A stretch of 64,000 bases of DNA from Stenotrophomonas maltophilia (GCF_002799155.1 NZ_NERD01000002.1:3286001-3350000); one strand, 5' to 3'. Shown: positions 9,736-19,564, counted from the stretch's first letter. Program-made: numbers and translations. Notes: generated by a model not told the origin, from the letters alone.

Positions 9736-10287
9736 TTACAGCTCCTCGACCACCACGTTGCGGTTGGTGTAGATGCAGATGTCGCCGGCAATGCCGATCG
9801 CTTCGCTGGCGATGGTGCGCGCGTCCAGCTCGGTGTGCGCCATCAGCGCGCGGGCGGCCGACAGTGCGTAGGAACCACCGGAACCGATGGCGATGATGCC
9901 GTCCTCCGGCTCGATCACATCGCCGGTGCCGCTGATGATCAGTGAGGTTTCCTTGTCGGCCACCGCCAGCAGGGCCTCCAGCTTGCCCAGGCGGCGCTCG
10001 GTGCGCCAATCCTTTGCCAGTTCGACCGCAGCGCGCTGCAGCTGGCCGTGCTTTTCCAGCTTGGCCTCGAACAGCTCGAACAGGGTGAAGGCATCGGCCG
10101 CGGCACCGGCGAAGCCGGCCAGCACCTGGCCATCACGGCCGAGGCGGCGCACCTTGCGCGCATTGCCCTTCATCACGGTGTGGCCCAGCGTGACCTGGCC
10201 GTCGCCGGCAATGGCCACGTGCTCGCCGCGGCGGACGCAGACGATGGTGGTGGCGTGGAAAACGTTGGGGTTCTGACTGGGGTCCAT
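9736..10287 (-). CDS. hslV: HslV (ClpQ), peptidase subunit of the HslVU protease
   Basis: 183-aa N-terminal-nucleophile threonine peptidase, related to proteasome beta subunits, forming the proteolytic core capped by HslU. The sequence begins with a 12-residue propeptide ending in FHA before TTIVCVRRG, so Thr13 should become the catalytic N-terminal threonine after processing. [20 protein letters not shown] and the [11 protein letters not shown] stretch are typical. A strong Shine-Dalgarno sequence (GGAGG) precedes the ATG. It heads the hslVU pair after DUF3079 and xerC. Confidence 0.97.
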   Translation of the reverse strand: MDPSQNPNVFHATTIVCVRRGEHVAIAGDGQVTLGHTVMKGNARKVRRLGRDGQVLAGFAGAAADAFTLFELFEAKLEKHGQLQRAAVELAKDWRTERRLGKLEALLAVADKETSLIISGTGDVIEPEDGIIAIGSGGSYALSAARALMAHTELDARTIASEAIGIAGDICIYTNRNVVVEEL

Positions 10288-10361
10288 GCGGCCTCCGATA
10301 GCTGTTCACGGGACATGGGGACAGCGCCGGGTGCGATCAAGCCTGCGCGGATGGCTGCCGT

Positions 10362-10562
10362 TCAGCGCTTGGCGTGCGATGGCCGGTCCGGATTCGGCTC
10401 GATGCCCCAGGCGATGTACCAGTCTTCACCCTGCGTCTCGATCGGATGCTGGGTGCGGCCGGAGCCATTGCCGCAGGCCAGCGCGTCGGCCGCGCAGTAG
10501 CGGTCGCAGCCCCAGCAGATGCGCTCGGGGTGTTTGGGATGCAACGGTATGGGCTTCGCCAT
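10362..10562 (-). CDS. DUF3079-family small cysteine-rich protein
   Basis: 66 aa starting at MAKPIPLHPKHPERICWGCD. It contains a cysteine set (C-x2-C-x3-C-x6-C: CWGCDRYCAADALAC) that could bind a metal, and ends in a polar tail. This matches the short DUF3079 family, whose function is unknown. It lies 77 bp downstream of xerC and 74 bp upstream of hslV on the same strand, so it may be cotranscribed. Confidence 0.75.
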   Translation of the reverse strand: MAKPIPLHPKHPERICWGCDRYCAADALACGNGSGRTQHPIETQGEDWYIAWGIEPNPDRPSHAKR

Positions 10563-10639
10563 GGCGGCGGTGTCCTCGTGGCCTGCGGCCACGGTGCGCC
10601 GGTTGCATCCGACCTGCCCTGATCCAGATCAAGGGCGGG

Positions 10640-11530
10640 CTATTCGGCCTTGTCGTCCTTGCTGCGGCGCTTGGCGCGCGGATGCGCAGCGTCGTAGACC
10701 TTGGCCAGGTGCTGGAAGTCGAGGTGGGTGTAGATCTGCGTGGTGGCGATGTCGGCGTGGCCCAGCAGCTCCTGCACGCCGCGCAGGTCGCCGGACGATT
10801 CCAGGATGTGGCTGGCGAAACTGTGCCGCAGCATGTGCGGGTGCACGTGCTTGAACAGGCCCTGGCGCTGCGCCAACTGGCGGATGCGGATCTGCACCGC
10901 GCGTTGGCTGATCGGCCCGTTGCGGCCGGGGAACACCGGCGCGGCCGGGCCGCCGCCACTTTCCGCGCGCCACGCCTGCAGTGCTTCGCGTGCGGGCCGG
11001 CCGAACGGTACCCGGCGCTGGCGGTTGCCCTTGCCCAGCACGTTGACCAGGCCGCTGTCGAAATCCAGGTCACGCCAGGTCAGCGCGCAGACTTCGCTCA
11101 GGCGCAGGCCGGAGGAATAGAACAGTTCCAGCAGCGCGCGGTCGCGGCGGCCGAGTTCACCTTCCGGCTCAAGTTCGACCAGCTGCACGGCTTCATCGGC
11201 ATCGAGCACCTGGGGCAAGCGGCGCGGTGCGCGCGGCGCCTTCAGCGTCGCCGCCGGACTGACCTCGATGCGGCCATGCTTGAGCAGCCAGGCATAGAAG
11301 CTGCGGCAGGCCGACAAGCGGCGCTGCAGGCTCTTGGCCGACAGGCCGCGACGGTGCTCATCGGCGACGAACTGGCGCAGCGCGTCAGCATCCAGTGCCT
11401 CCACTGCCATGCCACGCGGCCCGGCCCAGGCCGACAGCGCGTCCAGGTCGCGGCGGTAGGCGTCGAGCGTATGTGCCGACATCCGCCGCTCCACCTGCAG
11501 GTGCTGCAGGAAGGCCTGTACCGCGCTCAT
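10640..11530 (-). CDS. xerC: XerC, tyrosine site-specific recombinase
   Basis: 296 aa, normal length. With XerD it resolves chromosome dimers at dif. The SAM-like core-binding domain spans about residues 1-85 ([12 protein letters not shown]), followed by the catalytic domain. The full catalytic set is readable: Arg143 (SGLRLSE), Lys167 (GKGNRQR), His232 and Arg235 (HPHMLRHSF), His258 (LLGH) and nucleophile Tyr267 (TQIYTHL). It sits in the conserved lptM-dapF-DUF484-xerC cluster, so it is the housekeeping recombinase and not an integrase of a mobile element. Confidence 0.97.
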   Translation of the reverse strand: MSAVQAFLQHLQVERRMSAHTLDAYRRDLDALSAWAGPRGMAVEALDADALRQFVADEHRRGLSAKSLQRRLSACRSFYAWLLKHGRIEVSPAATLKAPRAPRRLPQVLDADEAVQLVELEPEGELGRRDRALLELFYSSGLRLSEVCALTWRDLDFDSGLVNVLGKGNRQRRVPFGRPAREALQAWRAESGGGPAAPVFPGRNGPISQRAVQIRIRQLAQRQGLFKHVHPHMLRHSFASHILESSGDLRGVQELLGHADIATTQIYTHLDFQHLAKVYDAAHPRAKRRSKDDKAE

Positions 11531-11546
11531 CGCCGTCGTGCCCTGC

Positions 11547-12221
11547 TCAGTCCTGGAATCGCTTCAAGCCGGTAACCAGGGCGTCACCCATCATGCGCAG
11601 GAACAGCGTCCCCATGCCCGGATAGAAGCGGTTCGGATCGTGGCTGCCCACGGCGATCAGACCGACGCCCGGCAGCGGCAGCAGTGCAGTGGTCTGCACC
11701 TCCTCGCTGCGCACGCCATACAGCACGGCGTTCTTTTCAGGCTGCAGGCGGCCGCAGATCGGCTCACCGTCGTTCAGGCAATCGCGGAACGGGCCCAGCT
11801 GCGCATCATCGGCGGCGATTACCTGCAGCCAGTCGGCCTGTTCCAGTCCGGCCACCGGCGTGTGCACCACCAATCGCACCAGGTCGCCGGCGAAATCTTC
11901 CTGCAGCGATGCCGCCATCGCACGCAGGGTGTCGGCGGCGTTGTCCTGCTTCATCAGCGCCAACGTCAGCTGATGCGTGCGCACTGCCAGGCGTTCATTG
12001 ACCTGGGCGGTGGCCCCCAGGTCGGCCAACCGTCGTGCCAGCTCGCGGTTCTTCTCGCGCAGCACTTCCAGCTGGTAGCTGGCCAGCGATGCGGTCGGGC
12101 CATCATCGCGCGGCACCACCAGGGTCAGGGCCAGGTCCGGGAACTGCTTGAGGAAGCCGGGATGACGCCGCAACCAGGCAGCGACTTCATGGGCCCCGAG
12201 CTTGTCGACGGTTTCGGTCAT
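11547..12221 (-). CDS. DUF484 (YigA-like) family protein
   Basis: 224 aa. A short N-terminal helical part ([20 protein letters not shown]) precedes a coiled-coil stretch ([18 protein letters not shown]) and a GAF-like C-terminal domain containing [26 protein letters not shown]. The family is uncharacterised but nearly always lies between dapF and xerC, as here. The start codon at 12221 overlaps the dapF stop codon in ATGA, indicating translational coupling. Confidence 0.85.
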   Translation of the reverse strand: MTETVDKLGAHEVAAWLRRHPGFLKQFPDLALTLVVPRDDGPTASLASYQLEVLREKNRELARRLADLGATAQVNERLAVRTHQLTLALMKQDNAADTLRAMAASLQEDFAGDLVRLVVHTPVAGLEQADWLQVIAADDAQLGPFRDCLNDGEPICGRLQPEKNAVLYGVRSEEVQTTALLPLPGVGLIAVGSHDPNRFYPGMGTLFLRMMGDALVTGLKRFQD

Positions 12222-13069
12222 GCCATCCACTCCCCTTCGAATACGAATGCGGTCGGGCCAGCCATCACCACCGGCTGGCCATCGCCCGGCCACTGGATGC
12301 GCAGGTCACCACCGGGCAGGCTGATGCGTGCATCGCGCTGCAGGCGGCCGCGCTGCATCAGGGTCACCGCGGCGGCACAGGCACCACTGCCGCAGGCCAG
12401 GGTCTCGCCGACGCCGCGCTCGAACACGCGCAGGCGGGCATGCGCCGGGCTCATCACCTGGGCGAAGCCCACGTTCACCGAGCGCGGGAACGACGCATGC
12501 TGCTGCAGCAGCGCACCGACGCGCTCGACCGGTGCGGCATCGATCAGGCCCACTTCGATCACCGCATGCGGGTTGCCCATCGACACCGCGGCGAAGCGTA
12601 CGCTCTCGCCCTGCAGCGGCAGCAGGTATTCCTCGCGCGGGTGCGCAAAGCCCATCAGCGGCACGTTGGCCGGCTCGAAGGCGGGCACGCCCATGGTTAC
12701 CGCGAATTGCCCATCACCGATCACCTTCACTTCATGGCTGGCCAGCGGGCTGTCGATGACGAATGCATCGCCCTGCGCACTGCCCTCGCGCACCAGCCAG
12801 GCCGCGATGCAGCGCGCGCCGTTGCCGCACTGCTCGGAATTGGAACCGTCGGCATTCCAGATGCGGTACGAGGCCACCGAGCCTTCCGCACGCGGCGCCT
12901 CGATGGTCAGGATCTGGTCACAGCCAACGCCGGTATGGCGATCAGCCAGGCGTGCGGCCAGCTCGGGCGTGGGCGGTGCGGTGCCGTCACGCAGGTCGAT
13001 CACTACGAAATCATTGCCCGCGCCATGCATCTTGCTGAAGCGCAGGGCCTCGGAACCGGCCTTACTCAT
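12218..13069 (-). CDS. dapF: DapF, diaminopimelate epimerase
   Basis: 283-aa cytoplasmic enzyme converting LL- to meso-diaminopimelate for lysine and peptidoglycan synthesis. The two catalytic cysteines are in CGNGARC and ACGSGAC, one from each of two related alpha/beta halves. The N-terminus [15 protein letters not shown] is the family signature. The gene overlaps lptM at its start by 8 bp and DUF484 at its end by 4 bp, so the three are probably translated from one message. Confidence 0.97.
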   Translation of the reverse strand: MSKAGSEALRFSKMHGAGNDFVVIDLRDGTAPPTPELAARLADRHTGVGCDQILTIEAPRAEGSVASYRIWNADGSNSEQCGNGARCIAAWLVREGSAQGDAFVIDSPLASHEVKVIGDGQFAVTMGVPAFEPANVPLMGFAHPREEYLLPLQGESVRFAAVSMGNPHAVIEVGLIDAAPVERVGALLQQHASFPRSVNVGFAQVMSPAHARLRVFERGVGETLACGSGACAAAVTLMQRGRLQRDARISLPGGDLRIQWPGDGQPVVMAGPTAFVFEGEWMA

Positions 13070-13334
13070 TCCCGCTGCCCGCCTTCTTCGCTGGCGCGGG
13101 TGCCGGCTGGGTGGTCGGTGCGGCCGGCTCCAGGGTCGTGGCCGGGGTGCCGCTGCCCTGGGTCTCCACCGGGGTTGCCTCGGTGGCGGGCTCGGCAGCG
13201 GGTTCGACGGTTTCTTCCACCGGCACCGGCTTCTGCGGCAGCACCAGCGGGCCCTTGTTGCCGCAGGCGGCGAGGAGCAGCAGCGAGGCCGCTGCCAACG
13301 GAATCAGGATGGCGTTTCGATGGGGGATCTTCAT
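13062..13334 (-). CDS. lptM: LptM (YifL)-type small lipoprotein
   Basis: 90 aa. A signal peptide ends in the lipobox LLAAC (Cys24), followed by [10 protein letters not shown], the conserved LptM/YifL motif. LptM helps oxidative maturation of the LptD-LptE lipopolysaccharide translocon in E. coli. The remaining 55 residues are a low-complexity Pro/Ala/Glu/Thr tail, longer than in E. coli. Position directly before dapF supports the call. Confidence 0.85.
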   Translation of the reverse strand: MKIPHRNAILIPLAAASLLLLAACGNKGPLVLPQKPVPVEETVEPAAEPATEATPVETQGSGTPATTLEPAAPTTQPAPAPAKKAGSGNE

Positions 13335-13385
13335 GCCCCGAGTATAGCCATTGGCGGCTGAGCGGTTGGTGCAGGGGATCGGGTC

Positions 13386-13407
13386 GCCGGCCAGCGGCCG
13401 GCACTAC
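13386..13407. repeat. SMAG/REP hairpin containing the ybaN stop codon
   Basis: GCCGGCC-AGC-GGCCGGC followed by ACTAC, so the minus strand starts with GTAG. The TAG of that GTAG (13404-13406) is the in-frame stop codon of ybaN. Confidence 0.85.
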
Positions 13408-13829
13408 CGCTCCGGCGGTGGCAACGGCCGGGTCCACAGCCAGATCGCCACCACGGTCATGCTGCCGATCGAGAACCACTTCACCCAGGCGATCGGCACG
13501 CACCACAGCATGATGCCGGCACACACCGCCATGGTGATCGTGGCCATCCATTTGCCGTAGCGGCTGACCGCTCCGTGCGCCTGCCAGTTGGCAATGGCCG
13601 GGCCGAAGCGCGGATGCTTCAGCAGCCAGGTGTGCAGGCGCTCGGAGCCGCGCGAGGCGGCCCAGGCCGAGATCAGGATGAATACGGTGGTCGGCAGGCC
13701 CGGCACAAAGATGCCGACGATGCCGGTACCGAGGCTGACATACGCCAGCAGCCACCATGCCCAGCGGAAACGCACCACGCGCGGTGGCGTGGCGCTATCG
13801 CGCGGTGCGGACGGCTCGGGCAGGCTCAT
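13404..13829 (-). CDS. ybaN: YbaN/DUF454-family inner-membrane protein
   Basis: 141 aa with three hydrophobic segments (WAWWLLAYVSLGTGIVGIFV, TTVFILISAWAASRG and IMLWCVPIAWVKWFSIGSM). GIVGIFVPGLPTTVFILISAWAASRGSERL is the DUF454 signature read in two parts. Function is unknown. Its last codon CGG is followed by TAG, and this stop codon is the TAG inside the GTAG end of a SMAG repeat. It is the first gene upstream of the lptM-dapF group on the same strand. Confidence 0.85.
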   Translation of the reverse strand: MSLPEPSAPRDSATPPRVVRFRWAWWLLAYVSLGTGIVGIFVPGLPTTVFILISAWAASRGSERLHTWLLKHPRFGPAIANWQAHGAVSRYGKWMATITMAVCAGIMLWCVPIAWVKWFSIGSMTVVAIWLWTRPLPPPER

Positions 13830-13883
13830 GGCCGCAAGGATACCGGTTCGGGGTGCCAGGCTACGCCCGGCCCCCCTTCGCCA

Positions 13884-15995
13884 TTACGGCTGGGCGATGC
13901 CCAGCTGCTGCAGCACGAACGCGTACGACTCGGACAGCTCGCGGTAGCGCTGGAAGCGCCCCGACTTGCCGCCGTGGCCGGCTTCCATGTTGGTGCGGAA
14001 CAGGATCGGGTAGTGGCCGATGTTGTCGTCACGCAGCTTGGCCACCCACTTGGCCGGCTCCCAGTACTGCACCTGCGAATCCCACAGGCCGGTGCCCACG
14101 AACAGCGCCGGATACGCCTGCTGCTTCACGTTGTCGTAGGGTGAGTAGGACAGCATGTAGTCGTAGTACGGTTTCTGTTCCGGGTTGCCCCATTCGTCGT
14201 ACTCGTTGGTGGTCAGCGGAATGGTCGGGTCAAGCATGGTGGTGACCACGTCGACGAACGGTACCTGCGCCACCATCACCCGGTAATCCTGCGGTGCCTG
14301 GTTGGCCACTGCACCCATCAGCAGGCCACCGGCGCTGCCACCGGACGCGGCCACGCGATCCTTCGCCGCCCAGCCCTGTGCGACCAGGCCACGGGTAACG
14401 TCGATGAAGTCGTTGAAGGTGTTCTGCTTGTGCAGCAGCTTGCCGTTCTCGTACCAGTCGCGGCCCATTTCCTGGCCGCCGCGGATGTGGGCGATGGCAT
14501 ACACCACGCCACGATCAAGCAGGCTTACCGCGGTCTGGTTGAAGTACGGATCCATCGACATGCCGTAGCTGCCGTAGGCGTACTGGAACAGTGCGCCCTT
14601 GCCGTCCTTCTGGTAGCCCTTGCGGTAGACCAGCGACACCGGCACCTTCACGCCATCGCGCGCGGTGATCCAGACGCGGTCGGTCTCGTACTTCGAGGCG
14701 TCATAGCCGATCACCGGCTGCTGCTTCAGCTGGCGGCGCTCGCCGGTGGCGGTGTTCAGCTCGAACACCGTGGTCGGGGTGGTCATCGAGGTGTAGACGT
14801 AGCGCAGCCACGGCGTATCGGCCTCGGTGTTGTCGCCCAGGCCCATCGAATACACCGGCTCATCGGCCTTCACGTAGTCGCTGCGGCCATCCTTGAACAG
14901 CAGGCGGATGCGCTCCAGGCCCTCGGAGCGTTCGGCGATGGCCGTGTACCCATCGAACAGCTCGAAACCTTCGATGAACACCGCATCGTCATGCGCGATC
15001 CAGTCTTTCCATTGCGCACGCGAGGTGGCGTCGGTCGGCGCGGTGACCAGCTTGAAGTTCTTGGCACCGTCGTTGGTGCGGATCACCCAGCGGCCATCGT
15101 AGTGGTCGGCGTCGTACTCGACATCGCGCTGGCGCGGCGCCAGCACGGTGAAGGTGGTCGGGTCGCTGGCCGGCGCGTAGCGCTCTTCCGAGGACACGGT
15201 GCTGTGCACGCCGATGGTGATGAAGCGATCGTCGCGGGTGCGGCCGATGCCCATGTAGAAGCTGTCGTCCTTCTCTTCGTAGACGACGGTGTCGGCGCTG
15301 GCCGGGGTGCCCAGTACGTGCTTCTTCACCCGCACGGTCAGCAGCGTTTCCGGATCGTTCTCGACGTACAGCACGGTGCGGTTGTCGTCGGCCCAGACCA
15401 GGTCGCCGGAGCTGCCGGTGATCACGTCGGGCAGCACCTGGCCGGTGCGCAGGTCCTTGAAGCGGATCGTGTACTGGCGGCGGCCGACGTCATCATCGGC
15501 CCAGGCCAGCAGCTGGTTGTCCTGGCTTACTTCCATCGCGCCGACGCTGAAGTAGCCCTTGCCGGCGGCCATCGCGTTGACATCCAGCAGGATTTCCTCG
15601 GTCGCATCCATGCCGCCCTTGCGGCGCGCATGGATCGGGTAGTCCTGGCCGGTCTCGAAGCGGCTGTAGTACCAGTAGCCGCGCTCGCGCGCCGGCACGC
15701 TGGAATCGTCCTGCTTGATGCGGCCGACGATCTCCGCGTACAGGGTGTCTTCCAGCGGCTTCAGCGGTGCCAGCAGCTGGTCGGCATAGGCATTCTCGGC
15801 CTGCAGGTAGGCCAGCATGTCCTTGTTCTCGCGCTTGTCGTCGCGCAGCCAGTAATAGTCATCGTTACGGGTCGCGCCGAACGGCGCCTTGACCACATGC
15901 GGATGCCTGGCGGCATCCGGCGGAACGGGCGGCGTGGCGGCGGTAGCAGTCGTGGTCATCAGGCTGGCGAGTAACAGGCAGAGGGTGGATTTCAT
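13884..15995 (-). CDS. ptrB: Oligopeptidase B-type S9 peptidase, exported
   Basis: 703 aa. An N-terminal signal peptide (STLCLLLASLMTTTATAA) suggests a periplasmic location. HPHVVKAPFGATRNDDYYWL and YWYYSRFETGQDYPIHARRK are typical of oligopeptidase B, which cuts peptides after Arg or Lys. A seven-bladed propeller region is followed by an alpha/beta-hydrolase domain with the nucleophile in GGSAGGLLMG and the histidine near the C-terminus (EAGHGGKSGR). The frame stays open far upstream, but the ATG at 15995 with its signal peptide is the sensible start. The aminotransferase gene diverges from it. Confidence 0.92.
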   Translation of the reverse strand: MKSTLCLLLASLMTTTATAATPPVPPDAARHPHVVKAPFGATRNDDYYWLRDDKRENKDMLAYLQAENAYADQLLAPLKPLEDTLYAEIVGRIKQDDSSVPARERGYWYYSRFETGQDYPIHARRKGGMDATEEILLDVNAMAAGKGYFSVGAMEVSQDNQLLAWADDDVGRRQYTIRFKDLRTGQVLPDVITGSSGDLVWADDNRTVLYVENDPETLLTVRVKKHVLGTPASADTVVYEEKDDSFYMGIGRTRDDRFITIGVHSTVSSEERYAPASDPTTFTVLAPRQRDVEYDADHYDGRWVIRTNDGAKNFKLVTAPTDATSRAQWKDWIAHDDAVFIEGFELFDGYTAIAERSEGLERIRLLFKDGRSDYVKADEPVYSMGLGDNTEADTPWLRYVYTSMTTPTTVFELNTATGERRQLKQQPVIGYDASKYETDRVWITARDGVKVPVSLVYRKGYQKDGKGALFQYAYGSYGMSMDPYFNQTAVSLLDRGVVYAIAHIRGGQEMGRDWYENGKLLHKQNTFNDFIDVTRGLVAQGWAAKDRVAASGGSAGGLLMGAVANQAPQDYRVMVAQVPFVDVVTTMLDPTIPLTTNEYDEWGNPEQKPYYDYMLSYSPYDNVKQQAYPALFVGTGLWDSQVQYWEPAKWVAKLRDDNIGHYPILFRTNMEAGHGGKSGRFQRYRELSESYAFVLQQLGIAQP

Positions 15996-16035
15996 GAGAT
16001 AAGGTTCCAGGCGCATCAATGCAATGGTCTTCGGC

Positions 16036-16073
16036 GGGGTCAGATCCCTTTTCCCGAAAAGGGATCTGACCCC
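16036..16073. repeat. 38-bp inverted repeat, 18-bp perfect arms
   Basis: Arms 16036-16053 and 16056-16073 (GGGGTCAGATCCCTTTTC and its exact complement) are separated by only CC. It lies in the gap between the divergent ptrB and aminotransferase genes, so it is not a terminator for either; it looks like a dispersed palindromic repeat. Confidence 0.85.
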
Positions 16074-16139
16074 AATCGCGGCCAAGCGGCAACCCTGCGG
16101 ATCGTCATGGGCCAGGTCGACCGGCGTACCATGGGCTCC

Positions 16140-17333
16140 ATGAGTACCCTGCCCCACACGCCGGGCTACAGCCGGCGCAGCCATGAAATCGCTCCGTTCC
16201 ACGTGATGTCCCTGCTGGCCCGCGCGCAGGCGCTGGAACAGGCCGGCCACGATGTGATCCACCTTGAAATCGGCGAACCGGACTTCACTACCGCCGAACC
16301 CGTCGTGCGTGCCGGTCAGGCCGCGCTGGCTGCCGGCCACACCCGCTACACCGCCGCGCGTGGCCTGCCCGCGTTGCGCCAGGCGATCAGCGGCTTCTAT
16401 CGCAGCCACTATGGGCTGGATATCGATCCCGAACGCATCCTGGTCACCCCGGGTGGGTCCGGTGCGCTGCTGCTGGCCAGCAGCCTGCTGGTCGATCCCG
16501 GCCGCCACTGGCTGCTGGCCGACCCCGGTTACCCGTGCAACCGCCACTTCCTGCGCCTTGTTGAAGGCGGCGCACAACTGGTACCGGTCGGCCCGGACAC
16601 TGCCTACCAGCTGACCCCGGCGCTGGTGGAACAGCACTGGAATGCCGACAGCGTCGGCGCGCTGGTCGCGTCCCCAGCCAACCCGACCGGCACCGTGCTG
16701 TCCGCCGATGAACTGGCCGCGCTGTCGCAGACCCTGCACGCGCGCGGCGGCCACCTGGTGGTGGACGAGATCTATCATGGCCTGACCTACGGCCTGGATG
16801 CACCCAGCGTGCTGCAGGTGGACGACAGCGCGTTCGTGCTGAACAGTTTTTCCAAGTACTTCGGCATGACCGGCTGGCGGCTGGGCTGGCTGGTGGCACC
16901 GCCGGCCGCAGTCCCGGACCTGGAAAAGCTGGCGCAGAACCTGTACATCAGCGCCTCGAGCATCGCCCAGCACGCCGCGCTCGCCTGCTTCAGCGAGGAA
17001 TCAATGGCGATCTTCGAGCAGCGCCGCGAAGCGTTCCGCCAGCGCCGCGACTTCCTGCTGCCCGCGTTGCGCGAGCTGGGCTTCCGGATTGAAGTCGAGC
17101 CGCAGGGTGCGTTCTACCTGTACGCCGATGTCAGCGCGTTCACCGACGACGCGCAGGCGTTCTGCGCGCACTTCCTGGAAACCGAGCACGTGGCGTTCAC
17201 CCCGGGCCTGGACTTCGGCTTCCACCGCGCCAACCAGCATGTGCGGCTGGCCTATACCCAGGAAGTGCCGCGGTTGCAGGAGGCGGTGGCGCGGATTTCG
17301 CGCGGGTTGAAGCGCTGGCAAGGATCACGTTGA
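16140..17333 (+). CDS. Class I/II PLP-dependent aminotransferase
   Basis: 397-aa fold-type I aminotransferase of the aspartate aminotransferase-like family. Motifs include IHLEIGEPDFTTAEPVV, VTPGGSGALLLAS (cofactor phosphate loop), ASPANPTGTVLS, VVDEIYHGLTYG and NSFSKYFGMTGWRLGW, whose lysine binds PLP; the carboxylate-binding arginine is in VRLAYTQ. The donor and acceptor cannot be told from sequence. The start at 16140 (MSTLPHTPGYSRR) was preferred to an ATG 9 bp upstream and a longer form. It is flanked by two peptidase genes, which may only be coincidence. Confidence 0.88.
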   Translation: MSTLPHTPGYSRRSHEIAPFHVMSLLARAQALEQAGHDVIHLEIGEPDFTTAEPVVRAGQAALAAGHTRYTAARGLPALRQAISGFYRSHYGLDIDPERILVTPGGSGALLLASSLLVDPGRHWLLADPGYPCNRHFLRLVEGGAQLVPVGPDTAYQLTPALVEQHWNADSVGALVASPANPTGTVLSADELAALSQTLHARGGHLVVDEIYHGLTYGLDAPSVLQVDDSAFVLNSFSKYFGMTGWRLGWLVAPPAAVPDLEKLAQNLYISASSIAQHAALACFSEESMAIFEQRREAFRQRRDFLLPALRELGFRIEVEPQGAFYLYADVSAFTDDAQAFCAHFLETEHVAFTPGLDFGFHRANQHVRLAYTQEVPRLQEAVARISRGLKRWQGSR

Positions 17334-17334
17334 C

Positions 17335-17356
17335 GGTAGTGCCGGCTGGCACTACC
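17335..17356. repeat. Short SMAG/REP hairpin after the aminotransferase gene
   Basis: GGTAGTGCC-GGCT-GGCACTACC is a near-complete palindrome with GTAG ends, two bases after the aminotransferase stop codon. Confidence 0.75.
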
Positions 17357-17363
17357 GGTAAAG

Positions 17364-17391
17364 AAAAACGCCGCCCTGGGGCGGCGTTTTT
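17364..17391. terminator. Bidirectional intrinsic terminator
   Basis: AAAAACGCCGCC-CTGG-GGCGGCGTTTTT has an A-run on one side and a T-run on the other. It lies between the convergent aminotransferase and S9 peptidase genes and can end both transcripts. Confidence 0.92.
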
Positions 17392-17398
17392 CATTCCA

Positions 17399-19495
17399 TC
17401 ACTTGCCGCCCAACCGCTCCCACAGGAAGCTGTAGGCCAGCGCAGACATATGCGCGGCCTGCGCGTTGTTGGCTGCGCCGCCGTGGCCACCTTCGATGTT
17501 CTCGTAGTAGGTCACGTCCTTGCCGGCGTCGATCATCTTCGCCGCCATCTTGCGGGCGTGGCCCGGGTGCACGCGGTCATCGCGGGTGGAGGTGGTGAAC
17601 AGCACCGGCGGGTAGTTCTTCTTCGCGTTGAACAGGTGGTACGGCGAGAAGGTCTTGATGAAGTCCCAGTCGCTGGTATCCGGGTTGCCGTACTCGGCCA
17701 TCCACGAAGCGCCGGCCAACAAGTGGCTGTAGCGCTTCATGTCCAGCAGCGGCACCTGCACCACCACTGCACCGAACAGGTCCGGGTACTGGGTCAGCAT
17801 GTTGCCGGTCAGCAGGCCACCATTGCTGCCGCCCTGCACGCCCAGGTGCTTGGCGGAGGTGATCTTGCGCTTGACCAGATCGCGCGCCACGGCGGCCATG
17901 TCTTCATAGGCCTTGTGGCGGTTCTGCTTCAGCGCCGCCTGGTGCCAGCGCGGGCCGTACTCGCCGCCGCCACGGATGTTGGCGACCACGTACACGCCGC
18001 CCTTCTCCAGCCAGGCGCGGCCCATGCCACCGGAATAGCTCGGCGTCAGCGAAATCTCGAAACCACCGTAGCCGTACAGCAGGGTCGGATTGGAGCCATC
18101 GAGCTTCATCGCCCTGTCGTGCACCACGAAGTACGGCACGCGGGTGCCGTCCTTGCTGGTGGCGAAGTGCTGCTCGATCACCTTGCCCTTGGCATCGAAG
18201 AAGGCCGGCATGGTCTTCAACGTTTCCGGCGCCTGGCCGATCTCGGCCAGGGCCAGCGTGGTCGGGGTCAGGTAGTCGGTGGCGGTCAGCCACACCGCGT
18301 CGCTGTCGTTGCTGTCTACTGCGGCCACGCCCAGCGTGCCGAAGGCCGGGGCACCAACGAAGCGGCTGGTCTGCCAGCCATCGGCGCCCGGGGTCAGCAC
18401 CGACAGGCGGTTCTTGACGTCATCCAGCACGTTCAGCACCAGATGGTTTTTGGTCCAGGTGGCGCTGGCCAGCGAGGTGGTCGCGGTCGGGGTGAACAGC
18501 ACCTCGAAGTCACGCTTGCCGGCCAGGAAGTCGTCCAGCTTGGTCGCCAGCAGCGAACCGGACGCGTAGGTCTTGCCGCCCACGGTCCACGGATCGCGCA
18601 GTTCCAGGGTCAGCCACTGCTTGTGCAGGCCCTTCTCGGCCGAGTTCGGCGCGTCGATCCTGGTCAGCGTGCCGTCGTCGCCACGCAGGTAGAGCTCGTT
18701 GTTGTAGAACGCCAGCGTGCGGCTGACCAGGTTGCGCTCGAAGCCCGGGGTGTCATCGTGCATCGCCGCGATGTACATGTCTTCCGGCTTGCCTTCGTAC
18801 ACCACGGTGGCCGAGGCCATCGGCGTGCCACGCTTCCACAGCTTGGCCACGCGCGGATAGCCGGACGTGGTCATCGAGCCGGCACCGAAGTCGGTGTAGA
18901 CGAACACGGTGTCGCGGTCGACCCAGTTGAGGCCACCCTTCGACTCCGGACGGAAGAAGCCGTCCTTGATCCAGGTCTTGTTGGCCAGGTCGAACTCACG
19001 GGTGACGTCGGCGTCGGCGCCGCCGCGCGACAGCGCGATCAGGCAGCGGCTGTAATCCGGGCGCAGGCAATCAGCGCCGTGCCAGACCCAGTTCTCACCC
19101 TCGGCCTTGTTCAGTGCATCCAGGTCGAGCACGGTCTCCCACTGCGGCGAGGCCTTGCGGTACTCGGCCAGGGTGGTGCGGCGCCACAGGCCGCGCTCGT
19201 GCTGCTGGTCCTTCCAGAAGTTGTAGTAGTAGTCGCCGATCTTCTGCACGCCGGGAATCTTGGCATCGGAGTCGAGCACCTCGCGGATGCTGGTCTCCAT
19301 CTGCTTGAAGGCCGGGGTCTGCGCCAGGCGCGCCTCGGACTTGGCATTCTGTTCCTTGACCCAGGACAGCGGCTTGTCGCCGGTGACGTCCTCCAGCCAT
19401 GCGTAGCGATCGGTGTCTTCAGCGGCCACGGCGGTCCCCACCGAGGCAGCGGTCATCATGCCGGCCAACAGGCAGGCGGAAGCGAGTCGTGACAT
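17399..19495 (-). CDS. Prolyl oligopeptidase-family (S9A) serine peptidase, exported
   Basis: 698 aa with a signal peptide (LASACLLAGMMTAASVGTAVA), so probably periplasmic. DTDRYAWLEDVTGDKPLSWVK is the usual N-terminus of exported S9A enzymes in this group. After the propeller come the hydrolase domain (LLYGYGGFEISLTPSYSGG), the nucleophile in GVQGGSNGGLL, and the C-terminal NIEGGHGGAANNAQ with the catalytic histidine; the aspartate lies in TSTRDDRVHPGHA. It cleaves short peptides after proline or a related residue. It is a second exported S9 enzyme within 4 kb of ptrB. Confidence 0.9.
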   Translation of the reverse strand: MSRLASACLLAGMMTAASVGTAVAAEDTDRYAWLEDVTGDKPLSWVKEQNAKSEARLAQTPAFKQMETSIREVLDSDAKIPGVQKIGDYYYNFWKDQQHERGLWRRTTLAEYRKASPQWETVLDLDALNKAEGENWVWHGADCLRPDYSRCLIALSRGGADADVTREFDLANKTWIKDGFFRPESKGGLNWVDRDTVFVYTDFGAGSMTTSGYPRVAKLWKRGTPMASATVVYEGKPEDMYIAAMHDDTPGFERNLVSRTLAFYNNELYLRGDDGTLTRIDAPNSAEKGLHKQWLTLELRDPWTVGGKTYASGSLLATKLDDFLAGKRDFEVLFTPTATTSLASATWTKNHLVLNVLDDVKNRLSVLTPGADGWQTSRFVGAPAFGTLGVAAVDSNDSDAVWLTATDYLTPTTLALAEIGQAPETLKTMPAFFDAKGKVIEQHFATSKDGTRVPYFVVHDRAMKLDGSNPTLLYGYGGFEISLTPSYSGGMGRAWLEKGGVYVVANIRGGGEYGPRWHQAALKQNRHKAYEDMAAVARDLVKRKITSAKHLGVQGGSNGGLLTGNMLTQYPDLFGAVVVQVPLLDMKRYSHLLAGASWMAEYGNPDTSDWDFIKTFSPYHLFNAKKNYPPVLFTTSTRDDRVHPGHARKMAAKMIDAGKDVTYYENIEGGHGGAANNAQAAHMSALAYSFLWERLGGK

Positions 19496-19564
19496 TGCAG
19501 CTCCAGGCAGTCATAAGCCGTGGAACGCTAGCACGGAATGCCGCGGCCTCCCCCGTGTCGAAGG

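Noticed and set aside
10640..11530. Tyrosine recombinase as a sign of an integrated element
   Set aside because: Sequence and neighbours identify it as housekeeping XerC; no attachment-site repeats or phage genes nearby.
15996..16973. Upstream in-frame extension of ptrB across the aminotransferase gene
   Set aside because: It would overlap a clear plus-strand gene and precede the signal peptide; the frame is open only through GC bias.
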